Position numbers and translations under genes: made by a program. From contig NZ_CP128355.1 in assembly GCF_038789205.1 (NCBI RefSeq), positions 1,364,001-1,428,000 of the forward strand: a stretch of 64,000 nt of DNA, in the 5' to 3' direction. A model generated the notes under the pieces. The model worked only from the letters and a program-made list of their open reading frames with translations, had not been told where the DNA came from and made no database searches. Below are positions 9,260 to 19,476 of the stretch, piece by piece. This stretch comes from Staphylococcus hsinchuensis (GTDB lineage: Bacteria; Bacillota; Bacilli; Staphylococcales; Staphylococcaceae). The number at the start of each line of letters is the position of its first letter. Positions within the stretch are counted from its first letter, which is position 1.

Positions 9260-10480
9260 ATGAATAACATAAAGCAATTTTTTCGATATATAGGCAGTAA
9301 CGTCAAATATATCGATTTCCCATTAGTAATTACATACCTACTTTTATGTCTCATTGGTTTGGTCATGGTATATAGTGCGAGTATGGTACCTGCTACGAAA
9401 GGTTCATTGACTGGTGGGGTGTCCGTGCCGGGGACTTACTTTTACACACGACAGTTAGTGTATGTAATTATGAGTTTAATACTCGTGTTCTTTATGGCCT
9501 TTTTCATGAATGTTAAAATTCTTGAAACAACACGCTTTCAAAAGATTATGATACTGGGAATTATTGTGCTTTTAGTTGCAACATTAGCAATCGGAAGTAA
9601 TATCAATGGTTCAAGAAGTTGGATTAAATTAGGATTTATGAACTTACAAGCTTCCGAATTATTAAAGATTGCACTAATTCTTTACTTACCATACATGATT
9701 GAGAAAAAACGGCCAAAGATTTTTAAACAACCCAAACTATTAACGTCACCAATTATTTTAATGGCGTTTTGTATTGCGCTCGTATTTTTACAAGGTGACA
9801 TTGGACAAACTTTATTAATTGTTATTATTTTCTTCTCTATACTATTCTATGCTGGAATCGGAGTTGAAAAATCAATTAAATTTGGTTTAGTCATATTATT
9901 AGCAATCGCAATTATAGGAACATTATTACTACTCGTTGGTTTAGTGCCTGATTATTTAACAGCACGTTTTAGTACGTTGACTAATCCATTCAATAAGGAA
10001 TCAGGTACGGGTTACCATATTTCTAACTCATTAATCGCAATTGGTAATGGTGGTTTATTTGGTAAAGGTTTAGGTAACAGTATTATGAAATTAGGTTACT
10101 TGCCTGAACCACACACCGACTTTATCTTTTCAATTATTTGTGAAGAATTAGGATTACTTGGTGGATTATTTGTCATTTGTTTATTATTTTATATCGTCTA
10201 TAGAGCTTTTGAATTAGCTAATAAAACGAATTCATTTTTCTATAAATTAGTTTGTGTAGGTATTGCAAGTTATATCGGTTCACAAACATTTGTAAACTTA
10301 GGCGGTATTTCAGGTACGATTCCATTAACAGGTGTGCCATTACCTTTCATTAGTTTCGGTGGTTCTTCAATGATCAGTTTAAGTATAGCCATGGGTCTAT
10401 TATTAATAACAGCTAAGCAAATCAAGAAAGATGAAGCTAAGAAAAAGCAAGGTTCCAAACGATTCAATGTAGTTAAATAA
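9260..10480 (+). CDS. ftsW: FtsW, septal peptidoglycan polymerase (SEDS)
   Basis: 406-residue multi-pass SEDS glycosyltransferase that polymerises lipid II at the septum, working with a class B PBP (PBP1 in staphylococci). About ten hydrophobic helices. Family pieces seen: YSAS after helix 1, NGSRSWIKLG, the catalytic-loop region ending HTDFIFSIICEELGLLG, and the GVPLPFISFGGSSM signature. ATG 9260 (MNNIKQFFRYIG) is chosen because it aligns with the usual staphylococcal start. ATG 9248 in the same frame would add four residues, and neither has a strong ribosome site. It precedes pyc, as in S. aureus. Confidence 0.93.
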   Translation: MNNIKQFFRYIGSNVKYIDFPLVITYLLLCLIGLVMVYSASMVPATKGSLTGGVSVPGTYFYTRQLVYVIMSLILVFFMAFFMNVKILETTRFQKIMILGIIVLLVATLAIGSNINGSRSWIKLGFMNLQASELLKIALILYLPYMIEKKRPKIFKQPKLLTSPIILMAFCIALVFLQGDIGQTLLIVIIFFSILFYAGIGVEKSIKFGLVILLAIAIIGTLLLLVGLVPDYLTARFSTLTNPFNKESGTGYHISNSLIAIGNGGLFGKGLGNSIMKLGYLPEPHTDFIFSIICEELGLLGGLFVICLLFYIVYRAFELANKTNSFFYKLVCVGIASYIGSQTFVNLGGISGTIPLTGVPLPFISFGGSSMISLSIAMGLLLITAKQIKKDEAKKKQGSKRFNVVK

Positions 10481-10491
10481 TGTATAAATAA

Positions 10492-10527
10492 AGGGACTAG
10501 AACAGGAAATGTTCTAGTCCTATTTTA
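10492..10527 (+). terminator. Terminator after ftsW
   Basis: GGACTAGAACA and TGTTCTAGTCC arms with a 5-base loop and a T-rich tail. Confidence 0.88.
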
Positions 10528-10900
10528 GTTCATGCTAAATTTCAATTAGCGTTTATACACTGTGTATATGTAAGAGTAAAACAGTCGTAAGCTATAAATT
10601 ATTTACATAAGTTTTCATTATGATTTTGTATAACTTCTAATTATGCAATATTTATGATAAAATATTTTATCTAGGGATTAAGAAAAATAGATGTAGGAAA
10701 TAAGTAAATTTAAAGTATGTTTGATAGGTAAGTAAAGTTGTTACGAATATATGAGGAAAAACTGATACATGGAGTGATGACTCAGTCGTACTGTATTCAC
10801 TTTCCAGTATTTTATGTTTCATTCATAAGCAATTGATTTTTCTTAATAAATTCACATCCCTAATTTTTTGAATATTCAATCACTTTAAGGGGGCTTTATT
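10528..10900. other. Intergenic region upstream of pyc
   Basis: 373 bases of AT-rich leader with no supported ORF. The ribosome site AAGGGGGC is 7 bases before the GTG of pyc. Short inverted arms near 10770-10810 (GGAGTGATGACTC and following) do not form a convincing riboswitch or terminator, so the long leader is unexplained. Confidence 0.35.
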
Positions 10901-13900
10901 GTGCAAAAAATCAATAAACTATTAGTAGCTAACCGAGGAGAAATTGCAATACGAATTTTCAGAGCTGCAACAGAATTAAACATTCAAACGGTAGCAATAT
11001 ATTCAAATGAAGATAAAGGTGCTTTACATAGATATAAAGCAGATGAATCGTATTTAGTAGGCGAGGATCTTGGACCGGCTGAATCCTATTTAAATATTGA
11101 ACGGATTATTGAGGTTGCTAAACATGCAGACGTTGATGCGATACATCCTGGTTATGGATTTTTAAGTGAAAATAAAACATTTGCCAGTCGATGTGCCGAA
11201 GAAGGAATTAAGTTTATAGGTCCTTACACTGAACATCTTGATATGTTTGGGGATAAAGTTAAAGCAAGAACGACTGCGATTAATGCAGGTTTGACGGTTA
11301 TTCCTGGTACAGATGGACCAATTGAAAGTTATAATGAGGCGCAAGTTTTCGCTGAAGAAGCTGGTTACCCATTAATGATTAAAGCAATAAGTGGTGGGGG
11401 CGGTAAAGGGATGCGTATAGTTAATTCTGAATCAGAATTAGAAGATGCATTTTACCGAGCTAAATCAGAAGCTGAAAAGTCATTTGGCAACAGTGAAGTT
11501 TATATTGAAAAATATATTGATAATCCAAAACATATAGAAGTCCAAGTAATTGGTGATGAACATGGGAACATCGTACATTTATATGAGCGAGATTGTTCTA
11601 TTCAGCGACGTCATCAAAAGGTGGTTGAAGTAGCACCCTCTGTTGCTTTAAAGGACAATTTGAGAGAGCGAATATGTGAGGAAGCAATTAAGCTCATGAG
11701 AAATATCGGTTACGTTAATGCTGGGACTGTTGAATTCTTAGTATCGGGTAAAGACTTCTACTTTATTGAAGTGAATCCGCGTGTACAAGTTGAACATACC
11801 ATTACTGAGATGATTACAGGTGTCGATACCGTCAAAACGCAGTTGTTAATTGCGAATGGTGAGAAACTCTTTGACGAAGCTATCTCAATGCCACAACAAA
11901 ATTCGATTCAGACATTAGGGTATGCTATTCAATGTCGTATTACAACAGAAGATCCGTTAAATGACTTTATGCCTGATACAGGGAGAATTATCGCTTATCG
12001 TTCAAGTGGTGGGTTCGGTGTGAGACTAGATGCTGGTGACGGTTTCCAAGGTGCAGAAATATCACCTTTTTATGATTCATTATTAGTAAAATTATCTACC
12101 CATGGCATGTCCTACAAGCAGGCCGAAGAAAAAATGGATCGTTCGTTACAAGAAATGCGTATAAGAGGCGTCAAAACGAATATACCATTTTTAATTAATG
12201 TGATGCGTCATCCAAATTTTAAAACGGGAGATTATACAACGAAATTTATTGAACAGACACCTGAATTATTTGATATCCAACCTTCTTTAGATAGAGGAAC
12301 AAAGACACTAGAATACATTGGTAATGTCACGATTAATGGATTTCCAAACGTAGATAAGCGTCCGAAACCTCATTTTGAAACTTTTAAAACGCCTACTGTG
12401 TCGAAGCAATACATTGAAAGTCTTTCAGGTACTAAGCAATTATTAGATCAAAAGGGACCTGAAGCAGTTGCTAAATGGGTTAAAGACCAAGATGATGTGC
12501 TATTGACTGATACGACATTTAGAGATGCCCATCAGTCATTATTAGCTACGCGTGTTCGTACGAAAGATATGATGAATATCGCTTCGAAAACATCAGATGT
12601 AATGCAAGATCATTTTTCTTTAGAGATGTGGGGCGGTGCAACATTTGATGTGGCTTATAACTTTTTAAAAGAAAACCCATGGGATCGTTTAGAAAGATTA
12701 AGAACAGCTATTCCGAATGTGTTATTCCAAATGTTGTTACGAGCATCAAATGCTGTTGGTTATAAAAACTATCCTGATAATGTGATTAAAAAGTTCGTGA
12801 AAGAGAGTGCAGCAGCGGGTATTGATGTCTTCAGGATATTTGATTCATTAAATTGGGTAGATCAAATGAAAGTTGCCAATGAAGCGGTGCTCAATGCCGG
12901 TAAGATTTCTGAAGGTACTATTTGTTATACGGGTGATATTTTAAATCCAAACAGATCTGATATTTATACGATAGACTACTATGTGAAAATGGCTAAGACC
13001 TTACAACGAGAAGGGTTCCACATGTTAGCGATAAAAGACATGGCTGGTTTATTAAAGCCGAAAGCAGCATATGAACTTGTAGGTGAATTGAAAGCGGCTA
13101 TTGATTTACCAATTCATTTGCATACACATGATACGAGTGGTAACGGATTAATGATTTATAAAGAAGCGATAGATGCAGGTGTAGATATTATAGATACTGC
13201 AGTGGCTGCAATGAGCGGATTAACGAGTCAGCCAAGTGGTAATTCCTTAGCTTATGCGCTCAATGGTTTTGAACGTAACATTCGTACCGACGTAAACGGT
13301 TTAGAATCGCTATCGCATTATTGGAATATTGTTCGTCAATATTATAGTGATTTTGAAAGTGATATAAAATCGCCGAATACTGAAATTTATCAACATGAAA
13401 TGCCAGGTGGACAGTATTCTAATTTAAGTCAACAAGCTAAAAGTTTAGGACTTGGTCATCGATTTAATGAAGTGAAAGATATGTACCGACGTGTGAATTT
13501 CCTATTCGGAGATTTGGTAAAAGTTACACCATCCTCTAAAGTAGTCGGAGACATGGCATTATATATGGTACAAAATGACTTAGACGAACAATCAGTAATT
13601 GATCAAGGACATAAATTAGATTTTCCAGAATCTGTGGTATCCTTTTTCAAAGGTGAAATTGGTCAACCGGTTAATGGTTTCAACAAGCAATTACAAGATG
13701 TCATATTGAAAGGTGAGAAGCCATTGTCAGCGAGACCAGGTGAATATCTTGAACCTGTGGACTTTGAACAAATTCGTAAACAACTAGAAAATAAACAACA
13801 AAATGAGGTTACCGAGCAAGACATTATCAGTTATGTACTATATCCAAAGGTTTATGAACAATATCGAGCAACTCAAGAACAATTTGGTAATATATCTTTA

Positions 13901-14350
13901 TTAGATACACCAACATTTTTCTTTGGTATGCGTGCTAATGAAACTGTTGAGATTGAAATCGATAGAGGTAAACGTTTAATTATTACGCTCAAAACTATCA
14001 CTGAACCTGATGAAGAGGGTGTGCGTACTATCTTTTATGATATGAATGGTCAAGCGCGTCGTATTTATATCACTGATGAAAACGCACAAACAAACGCAAG
14101 TGTGAAACCTAAAGCCGATAAATCTAACCCAAACCATATTGGTGCACAGATGCCAGGATCAGTAAATGAAGTGAAAGTGACAATTGGTGATACTGTTAAA
14201 AGTGGACAACCACTCATTATTACAGAAGCAATGAAAATGGAAACAACAATTCAAGCACCATTTGATGGCGTGATTAAAAATATTACGGTAGCACAAGATG
14301 ATGCAATTGAAACAGGAGATTTATTAGTAGAATTCGAATCTGAAGAGTAA
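10901..14350 (+). CDS. pyc: Pyruvate carboxylase
   Basis: 1149-residue biotin enzyme that makes oxaloacetate from pyruvate, bicarbonate and ATP, refilling the TCA cycle. Domains in order: biotin carboxylase with ATP-grasp loop SGGGGKGMRIV and IEVNPRVQVEHT (about 1-460); carboxyltransferase starting LTDTTFRDAHQSL (about 535) with metal-ligand HLHTHDTSGNG; then a C-terminal biotinyl domain with AMKM, the biotin-accepting Lys at about 1112. The length is typical for the staphylococcal tetrameric enzyme. The start is GTG with AAGGGGG upstream. Ends at a terminator shared with ctaA. Confidence 0.97.
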   Translation: MQKINKLLVANRGEIAIRIFRAATELNIQTVAIYSNEDKGALHRYKADESYLVGEDLGPAESYLNIERIIEVAKHADVDAIHPGYGFLSENKTFASRCAEEGIKFIGPYTEHLDMFGDKVKARTTAINAGLTVIPGTDGPIESYNEAQVFAEEAGYPLMIKAISGGGGKGMRIVNSESELEDAFYRAKSEAEKSFGNSEVYIEKYIDNPKHIEVQVIGDEHGNIVHLYERDCSIQRRHQKVVEVAPSVALKDNLRERICEEAIKLMRNIGYVNAGTVEFLVSGKDFYFIEVNPRVQVEHTITEMITGVDTVKTQLLIANGEKLFDEAISMPQQNSIQTLGYAIQCRITTEDPLNDFMPDTGRIIAYRSSGGFGVRLDAGDGFQGAEISPFYDSLLVKLSTHGMSYKQAEEKMDRSLQEMRIRGVKTNIPFLINVMRHPNFKTGDYTTKFIEQTPELFDIQPSLDRGTKTLEYIGNVTINGFPNVDKRPKPHFETFKTPTVSKQYIESLSGTKQLLDQKGPEAVAKWVKDQDDVLLTDTTFRDAHQSLLATRVRTKDMMNIASKTSDVMQDHFSLEMWGGATFDVAYNFLKENPWDRLERLRTAIPNVLFQMLLRASNAVGYKNYPDNVIKKFVKESAAAGIDVFRIFDSLNWVDQMKVANEAVLNAGKISEGTICYTGDILNPNRSDIYTIDYYVKMAKTLQREGFHMLAIKDMAGLLKPKAAYELVGELKAAIDLPIHLHTHDTSGNGLMIYKEAIDAGVDIIDTAVAAMSGLTSQPSGNSLAYALNGFERNIRTDVNGLESLSHYWNIVRQYYSDFESDIKSPNTEIYQHEMPGGQYSNLSQQAKSLGLGHRFNEVKDMYRRVNFLFGDLVKVTPSSKVVGDMALYMVQNDLDEQSVIDQGHKLDFPESVVSFFKGEIGQPVNGFNKQLQDVILKGEKPLSARPGEYLEPVDFEQIRKQLENKQQNEVTEQDIISYVLYPKVYEQYRATQEQFGNISLLDTPTFFFGMRANETVEIEIDRGKRLIITLKTITEPDEEGVRTIFYDMNGQARRIYITDENAQTNASVKPKADKSNPNHIGAQMPGSVNEVKVTIGDTVKSGQPLIITEAMKMETTIQAPFDGVIKNITVAQDDAIETGDLLVEFESEE

Positions 14351-14351
14351 A

Positions 14352-14390
14352 AAAGGCAACGTCACGTATTGATGTGACGTTGCCTTTTTC
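14352..14390. terminator. Bidirectional terminator between pyc and ctaA
   Basis: GGCAACGTCAC and GTGACGTTGCC arms flanked by A- and T-runs, between convergent genes. Confidence 0.92.
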
Positions 14391-14400
14391 CTAAATTGAA

Positions 14401-15309
14401 TTACTTTGCACTGCGTATTGTTCTTAACATGAGTACGATAAAGTACGTAATTAATCCGAAGAGCAGTGTGATAAATAGTGCATGCAATAGTGCAATAAAT
14501 AAATTCACATGTGTAATGATTGATAGTGCGCCTGTTGTCACTTGCAATATCACAAGAATAAACGATGCCGTATATCCATAACGAATAGTGCGATTATGTT
14601 TATAATGATTAATCGCATGTATAAACGTGAGCATAATCCAAATAAATGCGATTAATGCCATACCTCGGTGAGTGAAATTAACCCAATCTTGTGAGTTATG
14701 AGGGATAATGTCTTGAAACGGTAATGGCCAATCTCCATATGCTAGACTTGCTTTTTTATGGCGTACAAGTGCGCCCGTATATATCGTTAAATAAACAATT
14801 GCTGCCATAATCCATGTATAGATACGCAAAGGTTTTCTAATGAATAGCTCATCTGCTTCGTATTTTCGATCCACCTCGAATATGATTAACGTCAATACAA
14901 ATACAGAAGAGAAAGATACTAAAGAAATACCGAAGTGTAAGGCAAGAATGTATGCATTTTGTTGCCACATGACAGCTGCTGCACCGATAAGTGCTTGCAA
15001 CAATAAAAAGGCGATACATATAAGTGATAATGGCTTCACTTCTTTGATATAACCGATATGTTTCCATGCTACTATTGTGAGCCAGATAACTACTATTAAT
15101 GATAATCCAGAAACAGCTCTATGGCTTAATTCAATAATCGTTTGTATCGGTAGATTTTGGGGTAGGAGCGCACCGTGACATAATGGCCAATCAGAGCCAC
15201 AACCATTTGCTGAACCCGTCTTCGTCACTAATGCTCCACCAAGTTGTACCCATACCATGATAAGTGTAGCTGTTACCGATAACCATTTGAGATTTCGTTT
15301 GTTAAACAA
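14401..15309 (-). CDS. ctaA: Haem A synthase CtaA
   Basis: 302-residue membrane enzyme that oxidises haem O to haem A for cytochrome aa3-type oxidases. Eight hydrophobic helices. Conserved pieces: the Cys-containing loop [28 protein letters not shown], and the second-half haem ligands in FTHRGMAL and LLHALF. The TTG at 15309 is preferred: GGGGTG lies 7 bases upstream and the start ([10 protein letters not shown]) matches the S. aureus form. A GTG at 15324 would add five residues but would remove that ribosome site. It is divergent from ctaB, the usual arrangement. Confidence 0.94.
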   Translation of the reverse strand: MFNKRNLKWLSVTATLIMVWVQLGGALVTKTGSANGCGSDWPLCHGALLPQNLPIQTIIELSHRAVSGLSLIVVIWLTIVAWKHIGYIKEVKPLSLICIAFLLLQALIGAAAVMWQQNAYILALHFGISLVSFSSVFVLTLIIFEVDRKYEADELFIRKPLRIYTWIMAAIVYLTIYTGALVRHKKASLAYGDWPLPFQDIIPHNSQDWVNFTHRGMALIAFIWIMLTFIHAINHYKHNRTIRYGYTASFILVILQVTTGALSIITHVNLFIALLHALFITLLFGLITYFIVLMLRTIRSAK

Positions 15310-15588
15310 TAATGAACACCCCACTTAAAAATAACTATTGGGACTTTATAAAATGTAATAGCGTATAAAGACATGATAATATTGCGCTTTAACTTCCCAA
15401 ATATAATCTTTGTTTAACGTATAATAAACCTTAACTATAATTATAACAATAAATGATATAGTAATTGTGTCATAAAATTGACGATTTTTGAATGTCTTTA
15501 AAGTGTCACAAATATCTAGATAAACATGTAGTAAATCACTATAAAATAATATATCATTGTATTATATGAAAAATTTAGGAGGGAGATT

Positions 15589-16500
15589 ATGAACAAAGAT
15601 ATCACTTTGTCACATGACACAAGCCGATTAACTTTTAAAGAGTTACAGCAAATTATTAAAATGGGGCTTGTACAAGGTAACTTAATTCCTGCATTTGCAG
15701 GTGCTTGGCTTGCGATAGTGTTGGCAAACCACTCCTTTCTCTCGTCTGTACCACAAATATTAATGATGATAGTAGGATCTACGTTAATCATGGGTGGGGC
15801 ATGTGCTGTAAATAATTATTACGATCAAGATATCGATCGTATCATGCCTAGTAAACAACAAAGACCCACAGTTAATGAACGTATTTCCGATAGAAACTTA
15901 TTAATTTTAAGTTTTGGGATGATGCTTATTGGGGAAGCATTATTGTTTGCACTAAATATTCCATCAGGGGTCATTGGTCTGTTAGGCATTGTAGGATATG
16001 TTTCTTTTTACTCAATTTGGTCTAAGCGACACACTGTATGGAATACTGTAATAGGTAGTTTTCCTGGTGCAGTTCCACCGTTAATTGGCTGGACTGCTAT
16101 TGAAGGAAATATCAGTATGGTAGCTATTGCATTATTTTTAGTCGTATTTTGTTGGCAACCAATTCATTTTTACGCTTTAGCCATCAAGAGAAAAGATGAA
16201 TATTCATTAGCTAATATCCCGATGCTACCTTCAGTTAAAGGATTTAAACGTACGAGAGTAAGCATGTTTATCTGGCTTGTACTATTACTTCCATTACCAT
16301 TCCTATTAAGCGATTTAGGTGTTACATTTATTATATTAGCGACATTACTAAATCTCAGTTGGATTTATATGGGATTAACAAGCTTTAAAAAGGATTCAGA
16401 TCAAACGAAATGGGCTACAAAGATGTTTATTTATTCCTTAAATTATTTAGTAGTATTCTTTGTACTCGTAGTTGTGGTCTCACTTATTCAAATGTTCTAA
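15589..16500 (+). CDS. ctaB: Protohaem IX farnesyltransferase CtaB (haem O synthase)
   Basis: 303-residue UbiA-family prenyltransferase that adds farnesyl to haem B, making haem O, the CtaA substrate. The first Asp-rich Mg/diphosphate motif is [12 protein letters not shown] near residue 80, followed by [12 protein letters not shown]. The second polar loop holds [15 protein letters not shown]. About nine membrane segments. GGAGGGAG precedes the ATG closely. Followed after 25 bases by ctaM, so the two are probably co-transcribed. Confidence 0.95.
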   Translation: MNKDITLSHDTSRLTFKELQQIIKMGLVQGNLIPAFAGAWLAIVLANHSFLSSVPQILMMIVGSTLIMGGACAVNNYYDQDIDRIMPSKQQRPTVNERISDRNLLILSFGMMLIGEALLFALNIPSGVIGLLGIVGYVSFYSIWSKRHTVWNTVIGSFPGAVPPLIGWTAIEGNISMVAIALFLVVFCWQPIHFYALAIKRKDEYSLANIPMLPSVKGFKRTRVSMFIWLVLLLPLPFLLSDLGVTFIILATLLNLSWIYMGLTSFKKDSDQTKWATKMFIYSLNYLVVFFVLVVVVSLIQMF

Positions 16501-16525
16501 TTATATATTTATAAGGATGAAATTT

Positions 16526-16987
16526 ATGAATTTACCAATATTACCTACATTAAGTACCAGTTTCATAGTTATAAGTGCCATTCTTGTTGCAATAGGTTGG
16601 CGCAAAATTTGGAAAAGACAAATTGAAAGTCATAAAAAAATCATGTTAACCGCTGCTGTATTCGCACTTTCGTTCTTCATCATATACGTTTCAAGAACGA
16701 TATTTATTGGAAATACAGCATTCGGTGGTCCAGATTCTATAAAGACGTACTACACGATTTTCCTTGTATTCCATATCAACTTAGCGACAATTGGTGGGGT
16801 ACTTGGACTAATCCAAATCATAACTGCATTTAAAGATAAATTTAAAGTGCATCGATTTGTTGGTCCAATTGCTTCGATTGTATGGTTCTTTACAGCAATT
16901 ACGGGCGTAGCAGTATATATATTATTATATGTACTTTACCCAGGTGGACACACAACTTCATTATTGAAAGCGACCTTAGGTTTATAA
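16526..16987 (+). CDS. ctaM: CtaM, DUF420 membrane protein for haem A oxidase maturation
   Basis: 153-residue, four-helix membrane protein of DUF420. In S. aureus CtaM is required for a functional haem A-containing oxidase. Conserved His residues are visible (VFHINLAT, VHRFVGP, GGHTT). The ATG at 16526 has AAGGATG 7 bases upstream. The longer frame reading back into ctaB has no ribosome site. Position directly after ctaB supports the assignment. Confidence 0.9.
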   Translation: MNLPILPTLSTSFIVISAILVAIGWRKIWKRQIESHKKIMLTAAVFALSFFIIYVSRTIFIGNTAFGGPDSIKTYYTIFLVFHINLATIGGVLGLIQIITAFKDKFKVHRFVGPIASIVWFFTAITGVAVYILLYVLYPGGHTTSLLKATLGL

Positions 16988-16996
16988 TTTCATTTA

Positions 16997-17038
16997 AAAA
17001 GACCCAGCCAATGTTATATACATTGGCTGGGTCTTTTT
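16997..17038. terminator. Bidirectional terminator after ctaM
   Basis: AAAAAGACCCAGCCAATG and CATTGGCTGGGTCTTTTT arms around a short loop, between convergent genes. Confidence 0.95.
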
Positions 17039-17046
17039 AAATATCA

Positions 17047-19305
17047 TTAATTAGAAATATAGCGTTGTAAATGCTTTGCGGTTACTGAGTCTTTGCAATC
17101 TAACAGACCGTTTGGCTCTCCCTCATAAAGTAATTGGCCTCCGTTTTCACCTGCATATGGACCAATATCAATCATCCAATCTGCAAACGTCATCATTGTT
17201 AAATTATGTTCAATAATCACTAACGTATTGCCCTGTTCGATTAAGTTGTTGAAGCACTCCAATAACACAGGTATATCTTCTTCGTGTAAACCAGTAGTAG
17301 GTTCATCGAAGATAAATATTTTATCTTGAACCGTATGTGTCATATATCTACTTAATTTAACGCGTTGTACTTCACCACCAGATAATGTATCTAGAGACTG
17401 TCCGAGTGTCATGTAATTAAGTCCTGTAGATTTTAAAGATTGCAATGGCGTTGAAATGTTAGGTTTCTCTTTGAAGAAATGAATAGCTTCATCAACAGTT
17501 AAATCGAGAATATCTGCTATTGAATAACCATCTACTGTAGCTTCTAATACTTTCGGTTTATATCTCTTACCTTTACAAACATCACAAACTTGTGTGAAAT
17601 CTGGCATAAATGCTAATTCTGTCTTTAATACACCTTTACCATTACATTCTGGACAAGCACCTTCTGAATTATAACTAAACATAGACTTCTTGAGCTTGGT
17701 ATTTTCACTAAAGTAACTTCTCACATCATCAAAAATATTAAGATAAGTGAGCAAGTTAGAACGGTTAGATGCATGAACGGGCTTCTGATCAATAAATATA
17801 GATTGTTCAGAATGATTAAGTGCAGCATGGATTAGTGAACTCTTTCCTGAACCTGCTACACCTGTAACAACCGTCATTGCTTGTTCCGGAATTTTAAATG
17901 AAATGTCGTTAATGTTGTTGTGCTTAATATGAGCATACTTAAAGAAATTTTCATGTTTTCTTATTTCATTTTTAAAATGATGTTGTTGTCTCAGTGCATG
18001 TCCAGTACTTGTTGTGGAGTTTATCAATGATTGGTAGTCACCAGTAAATGTAATTTCGCCTCCATTTTTACCAGCTAACGGACCTAAGTCTATTATGTGG
18101 TCAGCGATACGAATAACGTCAGGGTCATGTTCAACTACGAGTACCGTATTACCTTTAGATTTCAGAGACAAAATGATTTCATTTATGCGTTCAATATCAT
18201 CTGGGTGCAGACCAATACTCGGCTCGTCTATAATATAAACTAAATCTGTTAAAGGGCTATTAAGATGACGAATAAGTTTGATTCTTTGAGATTCGCCACC
18301 AGATAACGTGTTCGTTTCACGCGATAATGTTAAATAATGAAGCCCGATATAGCTGAGTGATTCAAGTTGATTTTTTAATGGTTCTATGATGACTTGAGCC
18401 TTTTCAGATTTAATTTGTTGAATAAACTTCAGCGCTTCATCAATTGTTAAAGCAGTAAAATCTGCTATATCTAGACCGTTGATTTTACATTTTAAAACTT
18501 CTTGACTTAAACGTTTACCTTCACATTTTGGACATTTACTTGAAGTAACAACTCGATCTATCGCTTCTTTAAAACGTTTTTTCTCAAAGTTATCATTAAG
18601 TAAAAACGAACGGCGGAAACGATGAATCAGTCCTTCAAATTTTGCTGTTCTAGGCCATTCTTCAGGTGGATTTTTAAGTTTAGTTGGTTCAGTATATAAG
18701 AATGTATCTAACTCTTCTTTAGTATAGTCTTTGAGTTTTTTATCATTATCAAATAAACCAGAATATACATATCTTTTACCTCTCCAACTATCTGGTCTAA
18801 ATGATGGGAATCGTATCGCATCTTCATTTAAAGATTTGTCAAAATCTAATAGCTCGTTCAAATCAATATCTTCCACATAACCTAAACCTGAACATTGTTC
18901 ACACATACCTTTCGGGTTATTAAAGGAGAAGATATCGGAGTAGCCTACGAATGGTTCACCAATTCGTGACCAAAGTAAGCGTACAGACGCGTAAATATCG
19001 GAAATTGTGCCCACTGTAGAACGTGAATTACCACCTAGGCGCTTTTGGTTAATAATCATAGCTACCGGTAAATTTTCAATATGATCTACATTAGGTTTTG
19101 CATATTGAGTTAACTGATGTTGAATATATGTAGAATATGTTTCATTTAATAATCTTTCTGATTCAGCAGCGATTGTATTAAACACTAATGAAGATTTTCC
19201 AGAACCAGAACGTCCTGTAAAAACAGTTATTTTATGTTTGGGAATATCCACTGAAATATTTTTTAAATTATTTTGCTTGGCACCTTGTATATTAATTGAT
19301 GTCAT
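17047..19305 (-). CDS. UvrA-like paralogue (UvrA2 type ABC ATPase)
   Basis: 752 residues, against about 940 for true UvrA. Two ABC-type ATPase halves are present, with Walker A GRSGSGKSSLV near residue 32 and GVAGSGKSSLI near 485. Signatures LSGGESQRIKL and LSGGEVQRVKL and Asp-box IIDEPSIGLHP and IFDEPTTGLHE are seen. Zinc-ribbon Cys pairs occur (CEQCSG, CPKCEG, CPECNG, CDVCKG). The missing length corresponds to the insert that contacts UvrB, so it probably does not replace UvrA in excision repair. Short UvrA paralogues are linked in other bacteria to tolerance of DNA-binding drugs; whether that applies here is inference. Confidence 0.88.
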   Translation of the reverse strand: MTSINIQGAKQNNLKNISVDIPKHKITVFTGRSGSGKSSLVFNTIAAESERLLNETYSTYIQHQLTQYAKPNVDHIENLPVAMIINQKRLGGNSRSTVGTISDIYASVRLLWSRIGEPFVGYSDIFSFNNPKGMCEQCSGLGYVEDIDLNELLDFDKSLNEDAIRFPSFRPDSWRGKRYVYSGLFDNDKKLKDYTKEELDTFLYTEPTKLKNPPEEWPRTAKFEGLIHRFRRSFLLNDNFEKKRFKEAIDRVVTSSKCPKCEGKRLSQEVLKCKINGLDIADFTALTIDEALKFIQQIKSEKAQVIIEPLKNQLESLSYIGLHYLTLSRETNTLSGGESQRIKLIRHLNSPLTDLVYIIDEPSIGLHPDDIERINEIILSLKSKGNTVLVVEHDPDVIRIADHIIDLGPLAGKNGGEITFTGDYQSLINSTTSTGHALRQQHHFKNEIRKHENFFKYAHIKHNNINDISFKIPEQAMTVVTGVAGSGKSSLIHAALNHSEQSIFIDQKPVHASNRSNLLTYLNIFDDVRSYFSENTKLKKSMFSYNSEGACPECNGKGVLKTELAFMPDFTQVCDVCKGKRYKPKVLEATVDGYSIADILDLTVDEAIHFFKEKPNISTPLQSLKSTGLNYMTLGQSLDTLSGGEVQRVKLSRYMTHTVQDKIFIFDEPTTGLHEEDIPVLLECFNNLIEQGNTLVIIEHNLTMMTFADWMIDIGPYAGENGGQLLYEGEPNGLLDCKDSVTAKHLQRYISN

Positions 19306-19476
19306 AAACTTTCACCTCACACTGATGTGTATACCCGAAATTGAAATGTTAGTCACTTTAGTAAAAGTTGAAAAAATAATAAATCAAAAGTTTATAAAAA
19401 ATTTACATAGACTTGTCTTGCTTGTTTGAACAAGATACATGTACAATAAACGAAAGAATGTTTAGGTGGGTGGGCG

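Noticed and set aside
10528..10900. Riboswitch in the pyc leader
   Set aside because: Short inverted arms only; no T-box, SAM, TPP or FMN core motif and no terminator before the GTG.
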